64,000 bases of DNA from Cyclobacteriaceae bacterium (GTDB lineage: Bacteria > Bacteroidota > Bacteroidia > Cytophagales > Cyclobacteriaceae), in the NCBI GenBank assembly GCA_019638255.1, contig JAHBUD010000001.1, positions 806,001-870,000 on the forward strand, given 5' to 3'. The notes beneath the pieces were generated by a model. That model made no database searches and had not been told where the DNA came from. It saw nothing but the letters and a program-made list of their open reading frames with translations. Made by a program: the position numbers and the translations under genes. Shown piece by piece: positions 42,586-52,260 of this stretch (positions are counted from its first letter, which is position 1; the number at the start of each line of letters is the position of its first letter).

Positions 42586-44775
42586 TCAATGAACAATGAA
42601 CCTTCTGGCATAAGACTTTCCTTGTACAATAAATCGCATAATGTACATTCCGGCCGACAGGGTATCAACACGAAACTGGTATACCTGCTGTCCATGAAGC
42701 AATAATGGTTCACCCACTTCTTGCCCGGTTGTGGAGAGCACGTAGGCAATTGCCGGTCGGTCAATGCTGATGTTGACAATGGGGGAAACGTCTTTAGTAA
42801 CCGGATTAGGATAAATGGTGATTTGAGGTGCTTCCGGCAAGGCCACACTTTCATCGTGTTTTAGAATGTGCATTCCCCCCAATGTATTACCGACAACTAT
42901 GGCAGGTTTGGTGGTATTAAAAAGGTTGGCAATAACCGGCCAAATCCGGCCGCCCATATTTTGGTTGGTGAACGTTTCATCGAACGGGTTATAAATGATA
43001 TTACTTACTGCACCACTTGCACTAGCTACATTCTTAAAATCTGAGATAATGGTTAGGCGTCCGTTTTGATCGCCAAGAATCAAATCAGGCAACCCGTCCC
43101 CATTCAAATCTCCGGTAGCCATAGCCAGGTTTTGCCTTAATATGCTTGGCCCAAGTCCAAGGTAAGCGTTGTCAGCAAGTGTAAAGGAGGGAGTACTTGC
43201 TGTTCCAGTATTTCGCCAGTATTGTATGGAGCCATCACGCCTGCCTACCAACAGGTCAGGGAGAAAATCATTATTGACGTCAGTGACCAGAATATTCTCG
43301 GACGATAAGATTGGAAAGCTGAGCGACTTGATCGGTTGATTTTGAAAATCCAGCCCCACACTGCTCAGGTTGGCCATGTAGTACAGGTTTGTATTGGTAC
43401 CAAAGGAGTTGGAAGCCGTGAATACAAGGTCCATTTTGGCATCGCCATTCATATCGGCAAACTGGGGCTTAATGTTGGTGAAACCCATGGAGGCAAGGTC
43501 AAGCACATTTTCGGTAATCAATTCAAAAACAGGGTTGGTGCGTGACCCGGTATTGTTGAAGTAATAAATTGATGCACGTGTTCCATTAACGAAATTTCCA
43601 ACAAACATGTCGAGGTCGCCATCTGCATCGGCATCAAAGAAGGCAGGAACCGCATTATCGCCCACATCGATCATTTGATCTTGGAGAAAGCCTCGTTTTT
43701 GAAATGAAAATTCGGGTTGCTGATCAGTTCCGGTATTTTTGTAAAACCATGTCGATCGTTTAAAATCAGTTTGAAGAAATTCCCGAACAAAAAGACTGGG
43801 CGAAGCGATCAGATCTTTGCGGCCGTCAAAGTCAACATCTTCATGATAAACCGATGGGTATTGCAGAATGGTGATAGGCGTTGTAGATGGAAAAGAATTA
43901 ACGGAAGAGAACGAAGGATTTTCAGTAGTACCTGTATTCGTGAGCTGATAAACGCGGGAGCATTCGGCTTCGGAGTATAGAATATCCAGGGCATTATCGT
44001 TGTTGAGATCGAGGGCCAGTAGGCTTTTGCCTCCGGCATGTTTAAGGCGCCCACCGGTGTTGCAGGGTTCGCCAAAGGCAAAGATGCCGCACTGGCATTC
44101 TTCAACATCGCCCCAGGTTTGTGTCATGCGTTCAAAGTCCAGCGAATCAGGTATTCCATAACGTTCCATACTGAAGTTTTTGTGAAATTCAATGGTACTG
44201 CTTCCAACAAACTTCACATTTAAAACATCCAGATCACCATCGCCATCAACATCCAGGAGGGCAGGCATGTCATCGGCCTGAAGTTGCAAGTTAATTTTTC
44301 CTGAAAATCCTTTTGTTAGTACAACCGGACTTTTGGGCCCGGGAAATCCTGTGTAGAAAAATAGCTGTTGCCAGTGGGGTGGTTGCCCTGGTTCTGTGAT
44401 GTTTCTGAAAACCTTTACGCCTTGGACATCTTTGGTAAAAAGGTCCTTTCGGCCATCAAGATCGTAATCGCGAAGCAGCATAAAGCCAGCTGTTTCCTCC
44501 GGAAAGAAAACCTCATATTCTGGAGCGTATTGCCAGAAGTTTTCAACGTTCAAAAAGGTAATCACCCGATTCGCCATTCGATCAAACAAGGCCAGGTCAT
44601 CAATACCGTCTCCATTAAGATCAATTGTATTAAACTGTGCGGTGTTTAATCCACCCGCCCACGGCATTTGAAGCGTATCATTGTCAATGATTACGGGAAC
44701 CTGATGATGAAATGTGTACGTGAACTGCGCCAGCGCAATATGAGTAGTGAGTATTAAAACGGTAATCAGGCGCAT
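42586..44775 (-). CDS. FG-GAP/VCBS repeat protein with T9SS sorting domain
   Basis: Secreted protein of 729 residues. A signal peptide (ending HIALAQ, residue 17) is followed by repeated calcium-binding-type FG-GAP/VCBS units (DLNGDGIDDLALFD, DYDLDGRKDLFT, DVDGDGDLDVLNV, DADADGDLDMFVGNF, DLNGDGLPDLILGD), suggesting a beta-propeller. The last about 75 residues (ITIYPNPVTKDVSP ... ARRFIVH) form a type A T9SS sorting domain, so the protein should cross the outer membrane by the type IX system and be anchored or released at the surface. The ligand or function is unknown. Confidence 0.9.
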   Translation of the reverse strand: MRLITVLILTTHIALAQFTYTFHHQVPVIIDNDTLQMPWAGGLNTAQFNTIDLNGDGIDDLALFDRMANRVITFLNVENFWQYAPEYEVFFPEETAGFMLLRDYDLDGRKDLFTKDVQGVKVFRNITEPGQPPHWQQLFFYTGFPGPKSPVVLTKGFSGKINLQLQADDMPALLDVDGDGDLDVLNVKFVGSSTIEFHKNFSMERYGIPDSLDFERMTQTWGDVEECQCGIFAFGEPCNTGGRLKHAGGKSLLALDLNNDNALDILYSEAECSRVYQLTNTGTTENPSFSSVNSFPSTTPITILQYPSVYHEDVDFDGRKDLIASPSLFVREFLQTDFKRSTWFYKNTGTDQQPEFSFQKRGFLQDQMIDVGDNAVPAFFDADADGDLDMFVGNFVNGTRASIYYFNNTGSRTNPVFELITENVLDLASMGFTNIKPQFADMNGDAKMDLVFTASNSFGTNTNLYYMANLSSVGLDFQNQPIKSLSFPILSSENILVTDVNNDFLPDLLVGRRDGSIQYWRNTGTASTPSFTLADNAYLGLGPSILRQNLAMATGDLNGDGLPDLILGDQNGRLTIISDFKNVASASGAVSNIIYNPFDETFTNQNMGGRIWPVIANLFNTTKPAIVVGNTLGGMHILKHDESVALPEAPQITIYPNPVTKDVSPIVNISIDRPAIAYVLSTTGQEVGEPLLLHGQQVYQFRVDTLSAGMYIMRFIVQGKSYARRFIVH

Positions 44776-44843
44776 GAAAACTTTTTGCTTATGGATTTAA
44801 CGCTGGCGTTAGTCCTGCTGTTATCTTGGTGGGTAAGATAATC

Positions 44844-46127
44844 ATGGATATTCGGAATTTATATCAAAACTACCTGGAGAGCGGCAAAGTTTCCACCGAC
44901 ACCCGGCAGGTTGCATCAGGCTCAATCTTTTTTGCCCTAAAGGGTGAAAAATTCAACGCCAATGTATTTGCAGAAGAAGCGCTTGTCAAGGGAGCCAAAT
45001 TGGCCGTGATTGATGAAGCCGAATACGCCAAAGATGAGCGCTACGTAGTGGTTAGTAATGTACTGGAAACGTTGCAGGCACTGGCCCGCTATCATCGTGA
45101 GCAATTAACCATTCCGGTAATCGGCCTTACCGGATCAAATGGAAAAACCACCTCGAAAGAATTGCTCCATGCTGTTCTTTCCAGAAAATTCAAAACGTTT
45201 GCTACCCCGGGAAACCTCAATAACCATATCGGGGTGCCGTTGTCGGTACTGTCAATCGACAAAAGCATTGAGCTTGCTGTGATTGAAATGGGCGCCAACC
45301 ATGTGGGCGAAATTGCTCAGCTGTGCACGATTGCTAATCCAACGCATGGTTTCATCACCAACATTGGTAAGGCGCATATTGGTACGTTTGGTGGATTTGA
45401 TAATATCATTCGGGGGAAGTCTGAATTGTACATGCACCTGATTAATACCAACGGCATAGTATTTATTAATTCACAAAATCCGATTCTCCACAACATGGCC
45501 AAGCGGTTCAAGAACCCGCTGTTTTACCCGGCCAAAGGCGATTACTTCCAATGCGAATTTGTTGGGGCAGATCCCTACGTGAAAATCAAAACAGAAGCGG
45601 GCGAAGAAATTCAAACCCGGCTTATTGGCGCTTACAATTTTGAAAATATTGCAACAGCGTTGTGCATCGGAAAGTATTTTAAAGTTGATCAAGCACAGGC
45701 CCTGCAAGCAATTGCAGATTATGAACCGGCCAATATGCGTTCGCAGGTAATCAAGAAAAACACCAACACCATCATACTGGATGCATACAATGCCAATCCG
45801 AGTTCGATGGAAGCAGCTATCCGAAACCTCGCCTCAATAAAAGCTGAGCATAAGGTGCTGATTTTGGGGGATATGTTTGAACTGGAAGATGAAGCTGAAA
45901 CCGAGCATCGAACTATCGGTAAACTGATTCTTGAATTTGGCTTTACCGATGTATTACTGTGCGGAGAATTAATGAGTGTTGCTGTAAAAGAATTTCCAAA
46001 GGCGAAGCATTTTTATAAACGAGAGGCCTTAGTGGAATACCTTAAACAAAACCCCATCAGCTATGCAGTTGTTTTAGTGAAAGCCTCTAGGGGAATTGGA
46101 CTCGAGGCTGTAATGGATGTGATCTGA
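44844..46127 (+). CDS. murF: UDP-MurNAc-tripeptide:D-Ala-D-Ala ligase
   Basis: Adds D-Ala-D-Ala to the peptidoglycan precursor in the cytoplasm. ATG 44844 (MDIRNLYQNYLESGKVSTDTR) is preferred over an upstream TTG because the conserved STDTR motif then sits at the normal distance. The ATP loop LTGSNGKTTSKE lies near residue 95, followed by GNLNNHIGVPLS, EMGANHVGEI and DAYNANPSSM. The 427-residue length is normal. The divergent T9SS gene starts 68 bp upstream. Confidence 0.95.
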   Translation: MDIRNLYQNYLESGKVSTDTRQVASGSIFFALKGEKFNANVFAEEALVKGAKLAVIDEAEYAKDERYVVVSNVLETLQALARYHREQLTIPVIGLTGSNGKTTSKELLHAVLSRKFKTFATPGNLNNHIGVPLSVLSIDKSIELAVIEMGANHVGEIAQLCTIANPTHGFITNIGKAHIGTFGGFDNIIRGKSELYMHLINTNGIVFINSQNPILHNMAKRFKNPLFYPAKGDYFQCEFVGADPYVKIKTEAGEEIQTRLIGAYNFENIATALCIGKYFKVDQAQALQAIADYEPANMRSQVIKKNTNTIILDAYNANPSSMEAAIRNLASIKAEHKVLILGDMFELEDEAETEHRTIGKLILEFGFTDVLLCGELMSVAVKEFPKAKHFYKREALVEYLKQNPISYAVVLVKASRGIGLEAVMDVI

Positions 46128-46146
46128 TTATAAACTTTCTAAACGC

Positions 46147-46806
46147 ATGCAATTCGATAAAATCTTAAAATTTCTGAAACACATCTCAAAGAACAACAAC
46201 CGGGAGTGGTTTGAGAAGAATAAACCTCGTTATCTTGAGGCAAAGGGTTTATATGAAGATTTTTTAGAAGCCTTGCACAAGGAGTTGCTTAAATTTGATG
46301 AAAGTCTTGCCGGATTGAACCCGCGCAAGCAAGGGTTTCGCATTTACCGTGATGTACGTTTCAGCAAAGACAAACGACCTTATAAAGTTAATATGGGTGC
46401 CGGATTTTCTGCGCATGGTAAAATGGAGCAGGAACCAGGGTACTACATCCACATTGAACCAGGAAAAAGTTTTGTGGCCGGTGGCTTGTACATGCCAAAC
46501 CCTGAGAATCTTTCAAAGGTGCGGCAGGAAATTGATTACAATGCCAATGTGTTCTTGAAATTATTGAAAGCCGCAAAATTTAAGAAGTACTTTAATGGAT
46601 TAGACGATTTTGATCAGGTGAAAACTGCACCAAAGGGTTATCCGAAAGATCATCCCCATATTGATTTGCTGAAGAATAAAAGTTTCGTGGTGTCTCATTA
46701 TTTTAGCGACACACAGATAAAGGACAAGAATTTCGTTAAGCAAGTTGCAGCTGCATGCAATGCCATCAAACCATTAAATGATTTCCTGAAGGAAGCAATC
46801 AGTTAG
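46147..46806 (+). CDS. DUF2461 (TIGR02453) family protein
   Basis: Cytoplasmic protein of 219 residues in the DUF2461 family; function unknown. It is recognised by NNNREWFEKNKPRYLEAKGLYEDFLEAL near the N-terminus, then IYRDVRFSKDKRPYKVNMGAGFS and GYYIHIEPGKSFVAGGLYMP. The length is normal. It follows murF by 19 bp on the same strand and may be co-transcribed, but nothing connects it to cell wall synthesis. Confidence 0.92.
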   Translation: MQFDKILKFLKHISKNNNREWFEKNKPRYLEAKGLYEDFLEALHKELLKFDESLAGLNPRKQGFRIYRDVRFSKDKRPYKVNMGAGFSAHGKMEQEPGYYIHIEPGKSFVAGGLYMPNPENLSKVRQEIDYNANVFLKLLKAAKFKKYFNGLDDFDQVKTAPKGYPKDHPHIDLLKNKSFVVSHYFSDTQIKDKNFVKQVAAACNAIKPLNDFLKEAIS

Positions 46807-46829
46807 ATTGGCAACGATGATAACAAAGC

Positions 46830-48452
46830 TTACATAGCCGACCGGTTCAGCTCCGGAATCCGATCAAACAATTTGATGGCCTGCAAAAAGATTTCATTGG
46901 TTTCGTTGATGATGGGGAATAGCCCTTCATTACCCCATATCCGCCTGGCGATTTGCGCCTTTACGTGAAGCTGAAATATTTTTTTGTTGCGTTGTAGGTC
47001 TTTATAGTCGGGCTTGACCTTGTTGCGTTGCCCGATGCTGACTAGTTCGTTCAACATCTTCTCGGTTACTACGAATTTAGTCCGGAATTCTTCAAGCCCC
47101 TTACTTTCCAATTCATCCTTGTGGTGATGGGCATAGTTAAAGGCATATTCGTAAATGGATAAAGAAGAGTATAATGAATTCAGGTAATGACTATTCATTG
47201 AAGTGTCGAGTGGAACAAAGTAATCGGGCATAATTCCACCACCGCCATAAACGGTTCGGCCGTTAGCGGTTTTATATTTTAATGAATCGTTAAGTTTAAT
47301 GCTATCGGCTGAAAAGAATTCTCCCTTCTTATACCGTTCAATAATGTCGAGTGAGTAAGCTTCATCATCGTCATACGGTTTTTGAATGGAGCGCCCGCTC
47401 GGTGTATAATACCGTGAAATGGTAAGGCGTAGTTCGGAGCCATCACTCAGGTCAAACGGATTTTGCACCAGGCCTTTTCCAAATGTTCTGCGGCCTACAA
47501 TCAGTGCGCGATCATTATCTTGTAACGCACCCGCAAGAATTTCTGAAGCCGAAGCACTGCCTTCGTTCACCAGGATAATTAAATCACCCGTTTCAAAACT
47601 TCCCCGGGTAGTCGAGGAGGCATTGGTGTTTAAGCGTTTATCTTTTCCATCGGTATAAACAATTTTACTGTTAGCCGACAGAAATTCATCAGCAAGATCA
47701 ATGGCCATGCTCATGTAGCCCCCTCCGTTACCTTGCAAATCGAGCACTAACTTTTGCATGCCTTTTTCCTTGAGCTTGGCTAACGCTTTACCAAATTCTT
47801 CGTAGGTAGTGGCAGAAAAGCGATTCAGCTTGATGTACCCAATCTCGTCAGTAACCATGTAGGCAACATCAATGGAGAATTGAGGAATTTTGTCGCGGAT
47901 GATGGTATAATCCTGAACTTGTTTGCCACGCATAGTAGTAACTTTTACTTCAGAGCCACGCGGCCCTTTTAATTTGCGCATCACATCCTGTGTGGTGATG
48001 CCAACACCGGCTACATTTTCATCATCAACGTAAACGATTTTATCACCCGAGCGTATCCCCAACTTTTCAGACGGACCGCCACTGAGGGGTGTAACCACTA
48101 CGATGGTATCTTGAAAAATGTTGAATTCAATACCAATGCCGTCAAAGTTGCCGCGCAATTCTTCGTTGGCGGCAATCCGATCGCTGGCAGGAATATAGTG
48201 TGAGTGGGGATCAAGCTTCGACAGCAAGTGACGTATGGATTCATCAACCAGTTTATCCGTCTTGATATCATCAACATACTTGGTATCAATATAGGTCAAC
48301 ACCTCTCTTAGTTTCTGTACATCCTTGGTAACATCGCGGGAAGGCTTGCGGGTATTGAAGCTGGTGCCGATGAAGACACCTGCCGCAAGTCCAAGGCAGA
48401 GCACCAAGGGTAATTTTATCTGATAAGGCGTGTTTTGGGGCTTTTCGCTCAT
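46830..48452 (-). CDS. S41 family C-terminal processing peptidase
   Basis: Membrane-anchored or periplasmic serine protease (CtpA/Prc type). A hydrophobic N-terminal segment (residues 14-30) acts as a signal anchor. The helical N-terminal domain is followed by a PDZ domain (about 95-180) that starts at the FDGIGIEF strand. The catalytic core holds the Ser-Lys dyad: middle Ser of GSASASE (S301) and Lys326 (TFGKGLVQ), with LDLQGNGGGYMSMAIDLA before them. A C-terminal helical extension (about 430-540) is typical of bacteroidete members. All catalytic residues are intact. Confidence 0.95.
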   Translation of the reverse strand: MSEKPQNTPYQIKLPLVLCLGLAAGVFIGTSFNTRKPSRDVTKDVQKLREVLTYIDTKYVDDIKTDKLVDESIRHLLSKLDPHSHYIPASDRIAANEELRGNFDGIGIEFNIFQDTIVVVTPLSGGPSEKLGIRSGDKIVYVDDENVAGVGITTQDVMRKLKGPRGSEVKVTTMRGKQVQDYTIIRDKIPQFSIDVAYMVTDEIGYIKLNRFSATTYEEFGKALAKLKEKGMQKLVLDLQGNGGGYMSMAIDLADEFLSANSKIVYTDGKDKRLNTNASSTTRGSFETGDLIILVNEGSASASEILAGALQDNDRALIVGRRTFGKGLVQNPFDLSDGSELRLTISRYYTPSGRSIQKPYDDDEAYSLDIIERYKKGEFFSADSIKLNDSLKYKTANGRTVYGGGGIMPDYFVPLDTSMNSHYLNSLYSSLSIYEYAFNYAHHHKDELESKGLEEFRTKFVVTEKMLNELVSIGQRNKVKPDYKDLQRNKKIFQLHVKAQIARRIWGNEGLFPIINETNEIFLQAIKLFDRIPELNRSAM

Positions 48453-48610
48453 AATTTGATTATCGATTGTTCTTTTAAACGGTCAAGAATAGCAAATGTT
48501 AAGGTTAGTTTATTTTTCTGCCGGTGTAAAATTCAGCAAAATACATCATTGATCGGGCAGTCAACTTGGGGGTGGTGCATTTTTGATGGTTTAGCTATAT
48601 TTGACTTCCA

Positions 48611-49366
48611 ATGAGTCATTCAGAATATCCGGTAAAACGCATCAGTCAGCTTGTTAGTGAGAACTACGTACATGCCTATGTGCTTTATTACTTTGGCATC
48701 CGCTTCGATGAGTACTCGGAATTTACCCTTGAACAAGCCTGTCGGGACAAAGGTTTGAATGTTGATCAGGTTGCACGGGAACTTGAATCGCCCACCCATC
48801 TTCGGGAATCGGAGCTTCCGTTGATTTCTTATCCGATTGATTTGATTTTAGAATACCTGAAGCATTCGCATTTTCTCTTCATTAAATACAAGCTCCCCTA
48901 CATCGCCCGACTTGTTCAGGATTTCAAAGCATCGCATCAGGACTATCAAACCATTGAGCGCGATTTGAAAATTGTGTTTCCCTTGTTTGTAGAAGATTTT
49001 ATTCATCATATCTATGAGGAGGAGGACACCCTCTTCAACTACATCAGGGCACTCGATCGCGCCTCCAAAGGCTCCTATATCCCAACCCGGCTTTACCAAC
49101 TGATGGAAAGGTTTTCGGTGCAGAAATTTGCAGTCGAACATGAAGTTCACGATGATGAGATGAAGGGTATCCGCAGAATAACCAACAACTACTCCGTTGA
49201 TGCCAATGCCCCATTACGGGTAAAGGTTATTTATCATGAGCTGAAGGATTTTGAAAGCAGCCTGATTACCCATGCCCGCATTGAGAATGAGATTCTTTTT
49301 CCGAAAGCCATGATGCTTGAAACGAAAGTGAAGCAGATTTTCATCGAGCGCATACGCTACAACTAG
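48611..49366 (+). CDS. Hemerythrin domain protein with a DUF542-like N-terminus lacking CCGG
   Basis: Di-iron protein of 251 residues resembling the RIC (YtfE/ScdA) iron-sulfur repair family. The hemerythrin part shows the His/Glu ligand set in LKHSHFLF, HHIYEEEDTLF, AVEHEVHDDEM and THARIENEILFPK. Residues 29-60 (the TLEQACRDKGLNVDQVARELE part) align with the DUF542/ScdA_N domain. In that domain a CCGG motif should precede TLEQAC, but here it is replaced by DEYSEF. A TATATTTG -7-like box lies at 48596-48603, just before the ATG. ruvX follows after 4 bp. Confidence 0.87.
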   Translation: MSHSEYPVKRISQLVSENYVHAYVLYYFGIRFDEYSEFTLEQACRDKGLNVDQVARELESPTHLRESELPLISYPIDLILEYLKHSHFLFIKYKLPYIARLVQDFKASHQDYQTIERDLKIVFPLFVEDFIHHIYEEEDTLFNYIRALDRASKGSYIPTRLYQLMERFSVQKFAVEHEVHDDEMKGIRRITNNYSVDANAPLRVKVIYHELKDFESSLITHARIENEILFPKAMMLETKVKQIFIERIRYN

Positions 49367-49370
49367 CCTC

Positions 49371-49787
49371 ATGGGCAGAGTCCTTGCCATTGATTTTGGA
49401 ACGAAATGCACCGGCCTGGCCGTGACCGATCCGTTACGCATTATTGCCACTGCACTCGACACAGTTCCTTCAAGTGATTTGATCAGTTACCTGAAAAATT
49501 ATGCGATCAGGGAAGCTGTGGATGAGTTTGTAATCGGGATGCCGCGAACACTGATGAATGAAGACTCGGCAACCGCACCGATGGTGCGTGAGTTTATCGT
49601 TAAACTTAAAGAAGCTTTTCCGGAAAAGCCGGTTCATGAAGTGGATGAGCGATTCACCAGTTCAATTGCCCAACGTGCCATGATTGAGGGCGGTATGAAA
49701 AAGAAGGATAGACGGGTGAAGGGTAATGTAGATAAAGTGAGTGCTGTGCTGATTTTGCAGGCGTTTATGGATAAGTTATTGAGATAA
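49371..49787 (+). CDS. ruvX: Putative pre-16S rRNA nuclease / Holliday-junction resolvase-like (YqgF)
   Basis: RNase H-fold protein of 138 residues of the YqgF/RuvX family, thought to mature the 5' end of 16S rRNA. Catalytic acidic residues are visible: D8 in VLAIDFGTKCTGLAV, the acidic residue in FVIGMPRTLMNED, and the HEVDERFTSSIAQR block. The length is exact for the family. It follows the hemerythrin gene by 4 bp. The convergent next gene ends 1 bp after its stop. Confidence 0.95.
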   Translation: MGRVLAIDFGTKCTGLAVTDPLRIIATALDTVPSSDLISYLKNYAIREAVDEFVIGMPRTLMNEDSATAPMVREFIVKLKEAFPEKPVHEVDERFTSSIAQRAMIEGGMKKKDRRVKGNVDKVSAVLILQAFMDKLLR

Positions 49788-49788
49788 C

Positions 49789-50319
49789 TTAAAGGGGTTT
49801 ACTCAAATCAAAGTCTGCCTGAAACCTCATGTTCCCATCGCGACTTAAAATATAACTCAGTGTTTTTTTATCGGGACCAAACACCAGGCTCCACTCATTG
49901 GTAGATGCAGCCGGAATGAGTTTGGCGGTGTGTTCATCAGCCGGGAAAGCTTGCGAAAACGCTGTGCCACCTGTTTTAGCATAACCACCATACCAGGTGA
50001 TCTCATCCGGGGTTCCATCGGCATGCCGATGATCATGTTTCAGCAGCAAGCCTTGATCATCCAGTTTAAGTACCCAGGTTCTGGACTTATCTTCTCCAAC
50101 ATGGAAGGGGATTTGAACTTCAGTATCGTTGCAGACCGAGAAATAAATTTTTAGGGCTTTTCCTGCGAAAGGATTTTTATCGCCTTCCGGAAACCGGACA
50201 ACACCTTCAAACGATTGACCGCAAAATTTTTTCAGGTTACTCAGGAATTCCTTTTCAGTGGGCGGTGTTGCTGCTGAGAAGAGCAGCGAAAACACAGTAA
50301 CAATAGATAATGTGCGCAT
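49789..50319 (-). CDS. Exported protein of unknown function (176 aa)
   Basis: Small secreted protein; ATG 50319 gives MRTLSIVTVFSLLFSAATP, a signal peptide cut near residue 17. The mature domain is beta-rich with a lone cysteine pair (KKFCGQSFEG and YFSVCNDTEVQI) and a His-rich loop (LKHDHRHADGTPDEITWYGG). The C-terminal FGPDKKTLSYILSRDGNMRFQADFDLS strands close it. This looks like a single compact domain, but I do not recognise a named family. It lies between the convergent ruvX and the divergent deformylase gene. Confidence 0.75.
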   Translation of the reverse strand: MRTLSIVTVFSLLFSAATPPTEKEFLSNLKKFCGQSFEGVVRFPEGDKNPFAGKALKIYFSVCNDTEVQIPFHVGEDKSRTWVLKLDDQGLLLKHDHRHADGTPDEITWYGGYAKTGGTAFSQAFPADEHTAKLIPAASTNEWSLVFGPDKKTLSYILSRDGNMRFQADFDLSKPL

Positions 50320-50406
50320 GTTCAATACTACACAAACTCAGCCGATATCAATTTAAAAAGGTGTGAATAATAATTAATTTTGCACTTGAAAACAGTTCTA
50401 AAGCAC

Positions 50407-50976
50407 ATGGTTTACCCGATTGTAATGTATGGCGATCCCGTTTTGCGACAACGCGCAAAGGATATTGAACAGGGAGCGGATTTGTCGCAGTTAATTGAGG
50501 ATATGTACGCAACCATGCACAATGCACAGGGAATAGGCTTGGCGGCACCGCAGATTGGTAAAGGCATTCGGTTGTTTGTAGTAGACGGAACAGTGCTCGA
50601 TAAAGATGATGACGAAGCTGAGGAGGGAATGGAGGGCTTCAAAAAGGTCTTTATCAACCCGGTGATGCTGGAAGAGCTAGGCACTCCGTGGGACTTTGAA
50701 GAGGGCTGCTTAAGTATCCCCAACATTCGCGAAAAAGTATCCCGAAAGGATACGATCAAGATAAAGTACTTTGATGAACAGTGGAATCTGAAAGAGGAGG
50801 AATACGATGGCATGAAAGCCCGTATCATTCAACATGAGTATGACCATATTGAAGGCAAGTTATTTATTGATTACCTCACACCTTTGAAGAAGCGCTTGCT
50901 CAAGGGCAAACTGAATGATATTAGTCGGGGTGATGTGAAAACCGAGTACCGTATTTTAGCACCGCTAAGAAAGTAG
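50407..50976 (+). CDS. def: Peptide deformylase
   Basis: Removes the formyl group from the first methionine of new proteins. ATG 50407 is used rather than an upstream in-frame start, because MVYPIVMYGDPVLR is the normal N-terminus. The three motifs are intact: GIGLAAPQIG (42-51), EGCLSIP with metal ligand C101, and QHEYDHIEG with ligands H143 and H147 and catalytic E144. An acidic insertion (DKDDDEAEEGMEG, about 65-77) is longer than in E. coli Def but common in Bacteroidota. Confidence 0.96.
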   Translation: MVYPIVMYGDPVLRQRAKDIEQGADLSQLIEDMYATMHNAQGIGLAAPQIGKGIRLFVVDGTVLDKDDDEAEEGMEGFKKVFINPVMLEELGTPWDFEEGCLSIPNIREKVSRKDTIKIKYFDEQWNLKEEEYDGMKARIIQHEYDHIEGKLFIDYLTPLKKRLLKGKLNDISRGDVKTEYRILAPLRK

Positions 50977-51021
50977 ACAATATGCAAATGATGTTAAACT
51001 GCAATTTGCCTACTGCTTACT

Positions 51022-52164
51022 ATGAACATAGCATCCCGTCTTCCTGATATCGGCACCAGCATTTTTGCTGTTATGTCAAAGCTGGCCAGTGAGCAGGGTG
51101 CAATAAATCTTTCACAAGGCTTTCCCGATTTTCAGGTGGATCCTGTCATTATCGATCTGATCTACCGCTTTATGCGGGAAGGGAACAATCAATATGCTCC
51201 CATGCCGGGTACTCCTGTGCTCAGGCAGGTAATTGCCGATGTAATCAGTAAAACCTACTCAAGAGATGTTGATCCAGTGGATGAGATTACCATTACCGCA
51301 GGCGCAACCGAGGCTCTGTACGCTGCTATTGCTGCGTGTGTTCATCCGGGTGATGAGGTAATTGTATTTGATCCGGCCTATGACTCATACAATCCTACAA
51401 TTCGTTTGAATGGTGGTGTGCCGGTTCACATCAACCTGCGATATCCTGATTTTTCAATCGACTGGGATGAGGTAAAGAAAAGAATTACTCCACGTACGCG
51501 CATGATTATGGTGAACACGCCTCACAACCCCAGTGGCGCGGTGCTATCGGCCAATGATTTAATGATGCTTCAAAAATTGGCAGAAGCGCACAATCTCATT
51601 GTACTGAGCGATGAAGTGTATGAACGGATAATTTTTGATAACAAGCGACACGAGAGCGTGCTCCATTATCCGGCACTGGCTGCCAGAAGCATAGCGGTAT
51701 TTTCATTCGGAAAAACTTTTCACGCCACCGGATGGAAAGTGGGCTATGCTGTGGCACCTCGCCACATTTCTCAAGAGATCCGCAAGACTCATCAGTTCAT
51801 TACTTTTTCGGTTAACACCCCTATTCAATTGGCGCTGGCCGAGTACATGCAAAACCCTGAGCACTACCGGCACCTGGGTTCATTCTATCAGCAAAAGCGT
51901 GATTACTTTTTGCAGGGAATAAAAGGCTCATCCTTTGAGCCGATGCCGTGCCATGGTTCGTACTTTCAGTCGCTGTCCTACAGGAATATTGCTTCCCTGT
52001 CAGATATCCGGATGGCGGAGGAGTTAACCATTAAGCATAAAGTTGCCTCCATCCCCGCGTCAGTGTTTTATCATGATAAAACCGATAACCAGCTGTTGCG
52101 TTTTTGTTTTGCCAAAAGTGAGCAAACACTGGATCAGGCCATGGAGATTTTGAGAAAAATTTAA
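51022..52164 (+). CDS. Class I aminotransferase, methionine/glutamine-type (MtnE/YbdL-like)
   Basis: PLP-dependent aminotransferase of 380 residues. The PLP lysine is K231 (SFGKTFHATGWKVGY). Asp197 (LSDEVYE) and the NTPHNPSG motif contact the cofactor. The N-terminal LSQGFPDFQVD and the overall pattern resemble the methionine aminotransferase branch (YbdL/MtnE). The next gene is an omega-amidase of the kind that hydrolyses the 2-oxoglutaramate made when glutamine is the amino donor, supporting a transamination/omega-amidase pair that regenerates methionine from its keto acid. Confidence 0.92.
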   Translation: MNIASRLPDIGTSIFAVMSKLASEQGAINLSQGFPDFQVDPVIIDLIYRFMREGNNQYAPMPGTPVLRQVIADVISKTYSRDVDPVDEITITAGATEALYAAIAACVHPGDEVIVFDPAYDSYNPTIRLNGGVPVHINLRYPDFSIDWDEVKKRITPRTRMIMVNTPHNPSGAVLSANDLMMLQKLAEAHNLIVLSDEVYERIIFDNKRHESVLHYPALAARSIAVFSFGKTFHATGWKVGYAVAPRHISQEIRKTHQFITFSVNTPIQLALAEYMQNPEHYRHLGSFYQQKRDYFLQGIKGSSFEPMPCHGSYFQSLSYRNIASLSDIRMAEELTIKHKVASIPASVFYHDKTDNQLLRFCFAKSEQTLDQAMEILRKI

Positions 52165-52260
52165 TCTATTCAAGTAGACGACCAGTCAATTTTCCCAATT
52201 GATCATTGTTAATTGTCAATTGCTCACTTCTTTCGTTACTTGCGTTTCGAAACAGCCACC

